Part shown: piece after piece, positions 22,686 through 32,700 of the stretch
How positions within the stretch are numbered: position 1 is the stretch's first letter
How the letters are laid out: every line of letters begins with the position of its first letter
NCBI GenBank assembly: GCA_050084515.1
Contig: CM114274.1
Coordinates: forward strand, 16,244,001 to 16,308,000
DNA: 64,000 nt
DNA from: Blasia pusilla
Lineage: Eukaryota > Marchantiophyta > Marchantiopsida > Blasiales
Reading direction: 5' to 3'
Program-made: the position numbers and the translations under genes
Notes under the pieces: generated by a model
Told to the model about the DNA's origin: nothing
The model's database searches: none
What the model saw: only the letters and a program-made list of their open reading frames with translations

Positions 22686-23640
22686 ATTCGAGTGCTAGAT
22701 CTCTTTGGAGGGATTAGCACCGGGTTCGTTGTTGTTTTGCAGGTAGGAGTGCGAGTACATCAGTACCTGTATGTGGAGAGTGATGATGTTGGGAGGCGCG
22801 TCTCACTACGACATGTGGCGCAGTTACGCCTACGTTTTCCCGACTTATTGTCTACGTCTGCAATACAGGGGTACCAGAGTTCCCTACCGAGGGATATTTC
22901 GTTGTTGGGGGCGCAGGACTTGGAGCGGGTAGGGACCATTGATTTGGTCATTTCTGGTTGGCCATGTCAGGGCCAATCGAGTGTTGGACAAGGCAGCGGG
23001 TTGGTTGACACTCAATCCAGGTTGTTTTGGGAGATGTTGAGGGTCTTACGGCAGTTGCAGGAGCATCAGTCTCGTTCTCCAACCTACATTTTGGAGAATG
23101 TGCCGATCTTAGGAGACTCCAAGTCACGGGTGGTGATGAGTGCTCATCAGGTGCGTGCCTGGATCAGCCCTGCAGTGTTCTTGGATGCGGCGAGTGTAGG
23201 TTCTAGAGCCCATCGCCCACGTCTATGGTGGACCAACTTGGTGCCCCATGCGGTGTTATGGAGGGCGTATGCGAGAGTGGAGCGCCCCTCCCATTTGTTA
23301 TTGGATTCCATTCTGGATCCAGATCGTTGATCACATGCAGTGAGGCACGATGATCGACCACCGTTGATTGTGGTCAACATGTTAGGCAGGCCGCGGGCAG
23401 CCTTGCGCACGTTTGTGAGTTTTCCCGCTTCCTATGCATACAAGGAGGCCGATCCTGGCTTAGTTTGGGATGACCAGGTTCAGCGGTTGGTGGAGCCCAA
23501 CGCCGACGAGAGAGAGCGAGCGATGGGATTTCCCACATGAGTGACGGCAATACCATCAGTGTCAGAGGCATCACAACGCCATGTCTTGGGTCAGGCGATG
23601 GACCTGAACCGTTTGACATGGATCCTCAACTTGGGAGTGG
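22686..23640 (+). pseudogene. DNA cytosine-5 methyltransferase domain inside pol
   Basis: Transfers methyl from S-adenosylmethionine to C5 of cytosine. All main motifs are present in the usual (not DRM-permuted) order: I, VLDLFGGISTGF (22695); II, acidic YLYVESDD; IV, DLVISGWPCQGQ with the catalytic Cys codon at 22965; VI, ILENVP (Glu codon 23094); VIII, RAHRPRLWW (about 23206); a target-recognition-like stretch with VVNMLGRPR; IX-X, ERERAMGFP and RHVLGQAMDLN (about 23512-23615). The I-STG form and the end resemble DNMT3-type enzymes. TGA stops at 23328 and 23538 break it; otherwise the frame is continuous. It sits between protease and RT in the same frame, so it was part of pol. Cytosine methyltransferases in LTR elements have been reported in a charophyte and in dinoflagellates. 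Confidence 0.88.
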
Positions 23641-24149
23641 ATGAGCAGCGTCGTATGAGATCGCGACATATCACAGCGGTTGTGTTGGTGAGCCCCATGC
23701 CTACCAAGACGGTGGAGGCAGTGGCTATGGGCGAGACCCGAGGAGATCTACGCACCAGGGGAGATCGGGAGAGACACCCTTGGACTTCTTGGGATGTTTC
23801 GCAGATACACAAGGAGATGATAGCCACAACATCGAGCGTGGTTTCGGGCACTGCACGTCGAGGAGATCAGAGTTTGCAGTTGGCTTGCGGAGAGCGGCTG
23901 AGTGTTGTTGTTCGAGACAGGGTTGCACCATAGCAACCACCGATACCCGCGCCGGAGAGTCCTACCGTAGTCACGATGGAGACTTGGGAGCCAGATATGG
24001 GCCCTAAGTTGATAGGAGGAGAGCGATACCGAATACATCAGTTCCTCAAAAGTTATAGGAGTTGCTTTGGGTTTAGCATGGAGGATTTGGGTACGCTGAA
24101 GGGACCGGGGATCCGCATTGAGTTTTCGAGTGATACGCCGATCTTTTGA
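23641..24149 (+). pseudogene. Linker between methyltransferase and RT
   Basis: The same frame continues to a TAG at 23931 and a TGA at 24147. The last part, about 23960-24145, reads HQFLKSYRSCFGFSMEDLG and then GIRIEFSSDTPIF, the N-terminal approach to RT seen in Ty3 elements. The middle has no domain I recognise. Confidence 0.6.
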
Positions 24150-25402
24150 CGACCCTACATGTACAGTGATATGGAGAGGGCTGTGATTCAGAGTAGGAAC
24201 CAGGACTTGGTTGGAGCAGGACTAGTAGAGATGTCACATGGGGAGTATGCATCTGCCACTGTCATGCCCGCCAAGAAGGATGTGCATGGCAAGTGGACGG
24301 ATAGGCGGATGTGTGGGGATTATCGACCTATCAATTGGCAGAAGAAGTCCGATAGGTATGCCATGTCCATCCCTGAGGAGATCTTTGATGCGATTCGTCT
24401 TCCGTTCATTGGATTTGCGAGCCGGATACCATCAGCTGCCTATCATATTGGAGGACACGCAGAAGACGGCATTTTGGGGCATTGATCCTCACGGGAAGGA
24501 TTTTTTGTACCACTGGCGGTTCTTACCATTTGGGTTAAAGAAGGCCCCGACTGAGTTTTAGAGGATCATGGATAGGATCTTGGCTGGTCTAGATTTTGCT
24601 AGATGTTATATTGATGACATTGTAGTCTTTAGCATCACAGTTGAGGAGCATGAGAGACATCTAGAGGAGGTGTTTCGACGATTGCAATTACATGGGTTGA
24701 AGCTACAGCCAGGCAAGTGCAAGTTCTTCTACGACCAGATTGAGTACTTGGGTCATACAATATACCCAAGGGGCCTTGGTGTTCAGCAGACGAAGGTAGA
24801 GGCTATCTCACGCATTCCATGCCCGTCAGATGTGAGCCGTGTTTGCGCATTCATGGAATTGGCGAACCTCTATCGATGATACGTCAAGGGATTCAGTTTG
24901 ATTGCGAAGCCGCTGACCTTGCTGACCAAGGTGGATCATGAGTGGCAGTGGGGGGATGAGCAAGAGCGAGCATTTCCGTTGCTCAAGGACAGATTGGATC
25001 ATGTTGGGGCTTGGAGCGGTGCTCACCCAACAAGATGATGAGGGTAGAGAGCTCATGGTGGCTTACGCTAGCCGCTCAAACAACGCTGCAGAGGCAAAGT
25101 ACAGCTAGTATGAGGGTGAGTGCTTGGCTGCAGTGTGGGCTGTCACGCATTTCAGGTGTTACTTATTCGGCAACCCCTTTACCATCATCACTGATCATCA
25201 ACCACTGAAGTGGTTGATGGAGTCCTACAAGCTTATATGGAAGCTTGCGAGATGGGCTCTGTTGTTGCAGGAGTATGATTTTCATGTGGTACATAGACCA
25301 AGGACGCTCAACTAGGATGCAGATGGGTTGAGTCGTAACCCATGCCCGAGTTAGCGAGATGCGACTGGAGCTCGATGGCATGGAGAGAGTGATGAGGCGT
25401 CG
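24150..25402 (+). pseudogene. Ty3 reverse transcriptase and RNase H
   Basis: RT copies the element RNA. Seen in order: ATVMPAKKDVHGKW, RMCGDYRPIN, LDLRAGYHQL, FWGIDPHGKDFLYHWRFLPFGL, and the catalytic YIDD at 24607-24618. Then GLKLQPGKCKFF and the connection domain. The frame shifts once near 24400. A CAG to TAG stop lies at 24559 and stops at 24877. RNase H has lost about 74 bases at 24989 relative to copy A, removing the LHTDWS strand with its first Asp; the remainder (AYASRSNN, ITDHQPLKWL, DADGLSR) is present. Not functional as it stands. Confidence 0.88.
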
Positions 25403-26977
25403 GTGCCAGGATGGCACGCGTCAGCCTATTTAGGCATGTTGGCTATGGAGAGCCACAGTGTGGAGACTTCGATGGCGAGGTCTAGTGGAGAGTCCTTGGA
25501 TCCCGAGGCCAGTGAGTACACGACAAGTGGCCGAGATATTCATGATGATGGAGAAGTCTTGGAGTACCTTCGTACTTGCAGCGTTGCGAGCACCATGGAT
25601 GCTAGAGAGCGGGATCGGATCCTACAACGGGCCGGACGGTTCCGTTGGGAGGGGACACATGTTTTGAGGGTTTGGGAGGATGGCAGAGTACGCGTAGTGC
25701 CGCATCCTTCGCAGAGAGCACGACTAGTGCAGCATGCCCATGAGGAGTTGGGTCACTTTGGGGTGAAGCGGAGGTACAGCTTGCTCCAGATTCAGTATTG
25801 GTGGCGAGGCATGCAAACTCACGTTCAGCAGTTTGTTGCCAAGTGCATGGTGTGTGATCGGGTCCGAGCATCGTTCAATGCTCCGACTCCACAGTTGCAT
25901 CCATTATCGATGATGGGCTTAGGGTATAGATGGAGTTTGCATTTTGCAGGACCTTTGCTTTTGACGGAGCGTCATAGTCGTTATGTGTTGGTGATGATCG
26001 AGCACTTCTCGAAGTGGATCGAGTTGGTTGCATTGCCTGACAAAGCGAGTGAGGGAGTAGCTTATGTCTTCCTTGACAGAGTGTTGAGTCATTATGGCGC
26101 ACCGGCTGAGGTGTTGACAGACCAGGGGACCGAGTTTTGCGGTGAGTTCCAAGCCTCGTGTGATCAGGCGCTCATCGACCATCGTACGACTTCGCGAGAT
26201 CATCCCGAGGCGGATGGATTAGCGGAGAGAGTTCTGCAGATGGTGAAGAGGGGTTTACGCAAGTATGGCTTGCAGAGAGGTCACCTAGGAGATTGGGACC
26301 TCCAATTGCCATGGTTGGCGATGGGATACAGATTCAACAGGCAGGCATCCTTAGCGTCTTTTTCACCGTACTTGCTACTTTATGGCCGAGAGCCTGATTT
26401 ACCTGCGGCCATTTGTCGAGATGCTGGTGAGGTGCTGGACCTTGATGACCCAGATGTATGGATGCGAGCATGTTCTCAGAGGGTTGAGTTGTTTCGGAGA
26501 GTGATGCCCATGGCATTCGAGAACTTGGCGATTGCGCAGTATCGGGATACGTTGAGGTATGTGACTATTCGGGGTGGTGGTTATGGACCAACTATCCGGA
26601 GGTTTCATGAGGGAGATTATGTCTACTTGCAGCAGACGGCACCGAAGACATTGGATGTGACTGCATGGCGCACTATCTTGAGAGTGCGTGACGTTTTGCC
26701 ATCCGGTGTTCTCTTGCTGGAGGGACGTGATGGTATGGTATGGAAGGACCATGTGCGTAATTGTGCACCATGTCACCTTCCTGACATTGATGGTACAGAG
26801 GATCCGAGCTTAGCAGTAGTTCCTGCAGGCTTGCGTTGTATGTTGTGTGGTTCTGCCCGTGGTGCGGCCACGATGCTAGTCTGTGATGGTTGTTCGAGAG
26901 GTTGGCATCTGGCATGTTTGACGCCACCTCTCACTAGAGTTCCTCGGGGACGATGGATATGTCCCAGATGTACATAG
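25403..26977 (+). CDS. Ty3 integrase with C-terminal PHD finger, open frame
   Basis: The longest open stretch of the element, 524 residues, entered from RNase H in the same frame (the first codon is GTG, not a start). The zinc-binding HHCC region spans about 25727-25863 (HAHEELGHFGVKR, CMVCD). The core has DQGTEF and HPEADGLAER, but the first catalytic Asp is His (SLHFAGPL, codon 25940), where copy A has Asp. The C-terminal barrel ends near VWKDHVRNCAPC. A PHD finger follows at about 26834-26974: CMLC, CDGC, GWHLAC, WICPRC. PHD fingers read histone H3 tails, so it may steer integration as chromodomains do in chromoviruses. Confidence 0.9.
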   Translation: MPGWHASAYLGMLAMESHSVETSMARSSGESLDPEASEYTTSGRDIHDDGEVLEYLRTCSVASTMDARERDRILQRAGRFRWEGTHVLRVWEDGRVRVVPHPSQRARLVQHAHEELGHFGVKRRYSLLQIQYWWRGMQTHVQQFVAKCMVCDRVRASFNAPTPQLHPLSMMGLGYRWSLHFAGPLLLTERHSRYVLVMIEHFSKWIELVALPDKASEGVAYVFLDRVLSHYGAPAEVLTDQGTEFCGEFQASCDQALIDHRTTSRDHPEADGLAERVLQMVKRGLRKYGLQRGHLGDWDLQLPWLAMGYRFNRQASLASFSPYLLLYGREPDLPAAICRDAGEVLDLDDPDVWMRACSQRVELFRRVMPMAFENLAIAQYRDTLRYVTIRGGGYGPTIRRFHEGDYVYLQQTAPKTLDVTAWRTILRVRDVLPSGVLLLEGRDGMVWKDHVRNCAPCHLPDIDGTEDPSLAVVPAGLRCMLCGSARGAATMLVCDGCSRGWHLACLTPPLTRVPRGRWICPRCT

Positions 26978-27271
26978 AGGAGATACTAGGTAGGTTTCGA
27001 TCCCGACTTTTTCTCTGACATGGATGACATGAAGGCGACTAACGATGAGGCCACATGAGCACCCGGCCTTCTTGCTCTTAGCGTCCGAGAGATGTATGTC
27101 ATGGTAGGTAGGGATAGATGGCTATCTGGAGTTAGAGGGACCTAACCACCAGCTATGGGGGCGATTGGAGATATTTTGGTACTTCTTGTCTCGTTGTTTG
27201 GATGCCATGAGTTAGCATGGGATCGTGCGTGTTTGTGTGTGTGTTCGGTGACAGCAATGTATATGCGCACG
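26978..27271 (+). repeat. 3' tail of the long copy
   Basis: Homologous to the tail at 21930-22142, with extra bases: purine-rich GGAGTTAGAGGGA and GCTATGGGGGCGA, a GT-rich run near 27227-27249, and the ending TATATGCGCACGACA. It then passes straight into an LTR lacking its first 43 bases. Confidence 0.65.
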
Positions 27272-27714
27272 ACAGGGCGTAGGAGCCAACGGACTATCTT
27301 GAGTGTAACTTTGTCCCACGGTGTCGGATGAGGTTGAGGATAGGTCCATTGTGTCAGGAACGTCGTTTCTGACAACTTTCATGTTGAGGTCTTTCACAGC
27401 CGGGTGACTTGTTGACCAGGTAACCCGCCCCTGATAACCTGTGCGCGCAAGTTACCAAGGGGATGGCTATTTTTGGAGGAAGAGCCTTTTGGCTTTTCCC
27501 AACCCTACATAAGAGAGGAAGATGGCTTTCCTAAGCAATCTTTCTCAAGTTGGGCCGTTGGAGCACCTCTCTTGTATGTGTGTGAGATAGGACTAGGGTG
27601 CTAGCGTCCCGATTCCTTGATAGCAAAGGATGGACGAGGCTCGATATGCCAATGTAGATTGAGGAGTTGAGTTTTAGGCCGGGTGTGTCATTTTTACTAC
27701 TCTTTATTTTTTTT
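27272..27714 (+). repeat. 3' LTR (type 2)
   Basis: Matches 16617-16706 plus 17984-18329 at roughly nine bases in ten by eye. The TATA box is changed to TACATAAG. The first 43 bases present at 16577 are missing, and the end runs into T-rich sequence and a further copy of the element tail rather than ACA. Confidence 0.75.
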
Positions 27715-27850
27715 GTGATCTCCATGTATATGTATGAGTTGATTTTTGTACATGTGTGGATCGACCCGTGTGTGGGGAAGATCGGTGTTTTGTGGTGTAG
27801 ATGTGACCAGCGATGTATGTTGTGTAGCGATAGGTATGCGCACGACATAT
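27715..27850 (+). repeat. Extra copy of the element 3' tail
   Basis: Nearly identical to 22011-22142 (TGTGATCTCC through TATGCGCACGACA). It begins directly at the end of the type 2 LTR. It shows either recombination between copies or insertion of one element in another. Confidence 0.75.
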
Positions 27851-28027
27851 TTCTTAGCTCTTCCCAAAGGTATAAGGGGAAAAAAATGATATGACTTTCG
27901 AGAGTTATATTTTTGATTCCTTCTAAGGTTGGGTAGAACTTTTGGTGGTAAAGTGTAGGGTGGATATAGTTTGATAACAATATGTAGGTACAAGAGTGAA
28001 GTTGATTAGTGTGTCATTTTTTCTTGG

Positions 28028-28148
28028 ATTTTTGTGTGATTTTTATATACATATATGAGGGTATTTTTAAGTATGTACATATCTATCCATTTGTTGGGAA
28101 AAATGAGTGTTTGTAGTGTAGATGAGAATATATATCCAATGCACGCCT
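28028..28148 (+). repeat. Decayed copy of the element 3' tail
   Basis: Aligns with 22011-22140 with many transitions (TGTGATTTTTATATACATATATGAG at the start, AATGCACGCC at the end). This is the second ancient copy in the window besides 11090-11770. The bases between 27851 and 28027 could not be assigned. Confidence 0.6.
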
Positions 28149-28619
28149 AAATGGCTTTGGATCATAAAAAAAACACTCAATAATATCTAAGATGTTGTTG
28201 AGTGTACAAAAGACCACTTCCATGGGATAGTCCTACCCTCTATACTTTGGCATGTCTCCTACACATTCTCATATACATATTAATATTTTCCCCATTTCTC
28301 TTGAGGAATGTTGGGTCCTTGTATATATAGAAGATTCCCCCATATGATCTCCCTCAACTCTTTTTGCGATCTTCCATCATCTTTTATTCCTAGTTTATCT
28401 TTCCTCTCCTGATTCCTCTACAAGCAACAATGGTGGAGTTAACATGACAATCTTTGATACAAAATCCTTATGAAAGGCCTAAAAAAGCTAGTTTATGAGA
28501 TGATCACAAATTCTAACATGAAAATCCCTTCCCTATGTTCAAGAGGAAAATATGTTAATTTTTTGTGCCATGAATAGATCCCACATGTGAACTAGTATAC
28601 CGTTCCTTTATGTTAGTTA
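28149..28619. other. AT-rich spacer before the LINE-like fragment
   Basis: No gene, repeat or RNA recognised. I looked for reverse transcriptase motifs that would belong to the following ORF and found none. Confidence 0.4.
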
Positions 28620-29726
28620 GTGGTGTCTTCAGCCTTTTTAGGGAGTTGGGCCACTGTAGCACCCCTCCTTTGCTCCCGAATTTTGGTTAGGGATAGACCG
28701 CTACTTTTACATTACATTTCCCAGGTTGAGGATGGTCTTTTCCCACTTCAGTCTTCACTCACAGCTTGTAGAGACTCCCTTCTTGTTGAGGCTAGAGCAG
28801 TTCTTCCCGCTTTCTCTTCCCGAGTTACCTCCGGACAGTCTAGGCTCCAATCTTCTTTGATGGAAGCCCACTTTAATGCATTGTTTAGAGCTACTATGTC
28901 GGACGGGAATATCCCCATGGAGGTTCGGGCCCATATTCGCTCTTGCTCCGGAAATGGGGCAGGCTCATGGATGGGGGCTTGTCCCCTCATCCCGGCTTTC
29001 CGCATCGCACCACTTACCTACACTACAGCGATGAGGTTCCGACTGGGCCTGCCCCAACCAACGGTGGTTGGTTCGACACATTGCGAGTGTCGCCGGAGTC
29101 TGGATCCACTTGGTGTGCATTTGGCACGGTGTCCAGTTGGGGGTGAGAGGATAGCCACTCACGATGCAGTGCCGGATATTATGTTTTCTATTGCTCGGGA
29201 GAGTGGATTCCATGTACAAAGAGAGAGGCACTACTCCATGCGGGATTTTCTTATCTGTGCCGATCTCTACATGACGAGAGAGTCTGAGGTGGTGGTAGCG
29301 GATGTTATAGTGATGGATCCTACGCGGGAGGCGGTGCGAGCCCAAGTGGTAGCACGAGGGAGATTGCTACGAGGAGCGGCGGCGGCGGCGACGGTCAAGA
29401 AGACCCACATTTATAGTCGACTTCATGACGGACATCGATTTATCCCCCTAGCCATTGAGATGTACGGGGAAATGGGGGAGAAGTTTGACTCGTTCCTTAC
29501 GGATTGCGCCCATCATCTCCAGTCGAGAAATGGATTGTCCTTAGCCACTGCGATACTTTATTGTAGGCAACGGGTCTCCATAACTTTGCAGCGTGCCCAG
29601 GCAAATGGGCTTCTGCGGCGGGCTCAGGCGGTTGGAGACGCCAATGCTAGAGGCCCACTTAGTAGTAATCATAGTTTTCTAAGTGTTACTGATATTATCT
29701 TTACTGTTGGTGATTTTGGTCATTAA
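28620..29726 (+). pseudogene. LINE-like ORF, 5'-truncated, with restriction-like endonuclease
   Basis: A 368-codon open frame without ATG, preceded by an in-frame TAG at 28614. It matches the C-terminal part of non-LTR retroelement polyproteins that lies after RT: an AFLGSWATVAPLL helix, RFRLGLPQP, then a zinc-knuckle-like HCECRRSLDPLGVHLARC (about residues 153-171) and a restriction-like endonuclease core near residues 195-232, with ERHYS and VVVADVIVMDP carrying the expected acidic residues. FIPLAIEMYGEMGEKF near the end is also typical. RT is absent, as expected for a 5'-truncated LINE copy. No poly-A tail is clear after the stop. The undamaged frame suggests a fairly recent copy. Confidence 0.6.
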
Positions 29727-32700
29727 GAGGTCAGGCCCCCTTCTTTCTCTTTCTCGTGGGACCGATTATGACCTCTTAAGGTCTATTTTTTAACTCTCTA
29801 TGCCCCCTCTTTTGTGCCGTTATGAGTTTCCCATCCTTTTTTTACATATATTTTTTAATTAAAAATTTATTCATGTATTTATTCCCTTCCCCCCGCCCCA
29901 ACCCCAACCCATTTATTATGTACCCAGCGCGACAGAGACGGTTCTGCGCAAGCGCAAGGGACTGTCCGGACCAATGAGGGAATGGGGGGAGAGCTATTTA
30001 TGGATCCGCCAATCGAGGACATTCGCAAACTCTCTTATGCCGTTTGTACTTGCAGTACGAACCGCATCCGAAGGACGGAAGCTCGTGCGCACTGAGTTTT
30101 GAGGCTTGAGTTCAGGCCAACGTCCGGGACGCCGGCTTACCGGGTAGCTTTTCCTTTGGTTTTATAAATACCGGTATTTCTAAAACTAGACTCCCCGTAG
30201 TCGGACACTAGTCCGTGCCCACAATTTAAGAATGAAAGAAGTTTTCCTTCTCATCTAATTTATTTATATCAAATTAAATTATTAGAGGTGTCGAGATCGA
30301 AGACTATTTCAAAGACCCGATGTCGAATAGAGAGATGTTTGTTACTGAGACCCCTGTTGCTAGGAGTATTATAAATAAAGTACAAAGGTCATTTTTGGCC
30401 GTGTTTCAAAGCTAAGAATGGATATTTGAGGTTTCAACACTAGCTAGGTGGACATGGTCCATGGTTGTCCCCAGACGTAGGTTCAGGATTTTTTTATCCA
30501 TTCGGTGTGTTGCCAAAAAATAGCAGCCTTAACCGATATTGTGCAAAGATCCATCAGGAAGGCTGCCATTTTCGTAGAGAAATTGAGCTTCTCGAGCTCT
30601 TATGATATGTACGGGTTATGAAGCATCAAAGCAATGGCTAAGTCCAGAGGTGAATTGGGTTGGGTCTTTCCTCACGTGTTCTAATATTAGAGAGTGGTTT
30701 CTTGATTTGCAGAAAATATTCTAAAAGAACTATTTTTCATATTGCATATAGTGAAATGATGTTTCGACGGGGAGTTAAAAAAAATTGTATGCAACATGAT
30801 TAGTCTCGTGCAAGGGATAGGTTGTACACTAGGAAGTTAGCTAATTTTACATTTTTTATCATCTCTAGTTATATAGTTCTACTACAAGTTGCTTGGGTTT
30901 CTTAGGAGCATTGCCAAAGTAATGAAAACCGGCTATTTTTTGTGCTTTTCGAGAAAAATGGGAGATTTTCGATTGATTGTTGTAAGGCTCGTAACAGATG
31001 AACCATTTTTTTCTATGTTATTGAAACATTCTGTTGTTGTCTCATTGCCACGTATCAATTAGATTGGTGTTTACAAATCAAGAAAATATGCTCTCTTAAT
31101 ATCATAGATTGTGAAATAGTTTGTAAGAATACCGCAAAAAAATCATTCTCTTTGCAACAAGGATGGACAAAACTAGCAAGAGTTTAGAAACTTTCAATCT
31201 AGCATATAATCCATTAGGAAAAGATGAGGTTCGGTTTCGCTTTGGTATGTCTTAGAGGTCGTGAAGCAATCTACATTTAGACAAGAGAATTTGTATTTTC
31301 AAATTTTCTTGTTTGGAGACTTTTGGAGATGATTCTACTTTGTGAAAAGATTTTCAAATACCTAGTATAAATAAGTATACTTGTTTCTAGGAACTCTTTG
31401 ACAGTGTTGGTAACTTCAAAATAACCCTTCATTTTTTCAATCCAATTTCTTTTACTTGTAATTCCAAACTTAGGAGAAACATATATGCTCGTAGAGTTCA
31501 TGGTCATTTTTCCAAAAACTTTCACTCTACCTCCTTTGACATTTTCCTATAAACCCTTTCTTCTTATGCCCATGGGGGTGTGGCCATGGTGTTCCCCAAC
31601 ACATTGAGTCCCCCTTCCATGTATTTCACATGGTTTCCCCCATAGTCTTTTTTTATGTCATGTATGTAAATTTTCTTTCTTGCAATAAAGAGGTGCTTGG
31701 ATTTTTTTTTCGAAGAAAGGGGCTTTTCTACTTCAAAAATTTCTCCCATTCCCTTACTAGTATACTACGAATGACACGCCTTCAATTACCCTTTTGATCC
31801 CTAAGAGACCCTACATCACCCCAATATTTCCCTCGTGCCTATTCTTCCTCGGGTCAAGCCATGTAGGTTAAAAATTAGTTAATCTGTGATGAACACTTAG
31901 GCAGAACGAAGGCCACAAGCCGAACTCAAACACACAACCTGTTGTTATGTAGGGGGAATAGTTGCGGATTGTGCTACAATCTCCTTCACACTAGTGAAGG
32001 AAATATAAAAAAATATAAACTTAGTTTACAAGAGGATTTAAAAGAAAGACCAAAATTAACTAACCTAACCTCTACTAAAAAACCCGAAGATGAATAAGGG
32101 CGAAGAATATTTCCATTCCATCTTTCCCAACCCCAAATATCTGAAAAATTAACGAGGGGGGTCTAAAATTAAATTTCCGCTACCCATTTATCCGCTGCCC
32201 TTGATTTCACCGCATCGAGGGTAGGAGAGAATTTCTTACCGACAACCTTAACAGGTGCGTTCCACCGAACCATGATTGGAAGGAAGGGTACCGGAGCTCC
32301 TGTCCAATAGCAACTCTCCTGGCCAATAAAAGAGATTCTCATCAGTAGCTGTTGCCAGGAGCTGGCCCGTCGTTGTCCCACACGTGTATGAGATTCTGGA
32401 AAAGTGGGCGTCTTGCCAATTAAAGCAGTCTCCACCTATTCCTATCGCCACGAACTGGCCTGTCGCCATCACACACGTGTTCGAGACTTACAGAAAGCGA
32501 CGGTGTGAGTTGTCTGAGTCAACCAATGTCGACAGGCAGGCCTACAGGCAGGACTCGGGCTCGCAGGATGCGGGTAACACGTGCGGTGGGATCAGTGCTC
32601 AGGAGTCAGGAGCCCTCGGGATGCAGCCCTCCGTACGGGAGTCTAAATACCGTCGGCCTCCTGAACGGAGGTTCCCAATACCGCCTGCCCGCTTTACAAG

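Noticed and set aside
22686-23640. Host methyltransferase gene interrupted by transposons
   Set aside because: The frame is continuous with protease before and RT after it and has no intron, so the domain belongs to pol.
22692-26977. Endogenous pararetrovirus as the source of RT
   Set aside because: Integrase, LTRs and Ty3 order are present; no movement-protein or virus-specific domain is seen.
12037-27714. Reading the whole complex as one intact element with matching LTRs
   Set aside because: The left LTR at 12037 and the right LTR at 27272 differ beyond the first 43 bases, and a second pol fragment sits in the middle, so it must be nested or recombined.
31890-31990. Possible tRNA/SINE on the minus strand
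   Set aside because: The B-box-like GTTTGAGTTCGG departs from consensus, and no A box or closing stem is found.
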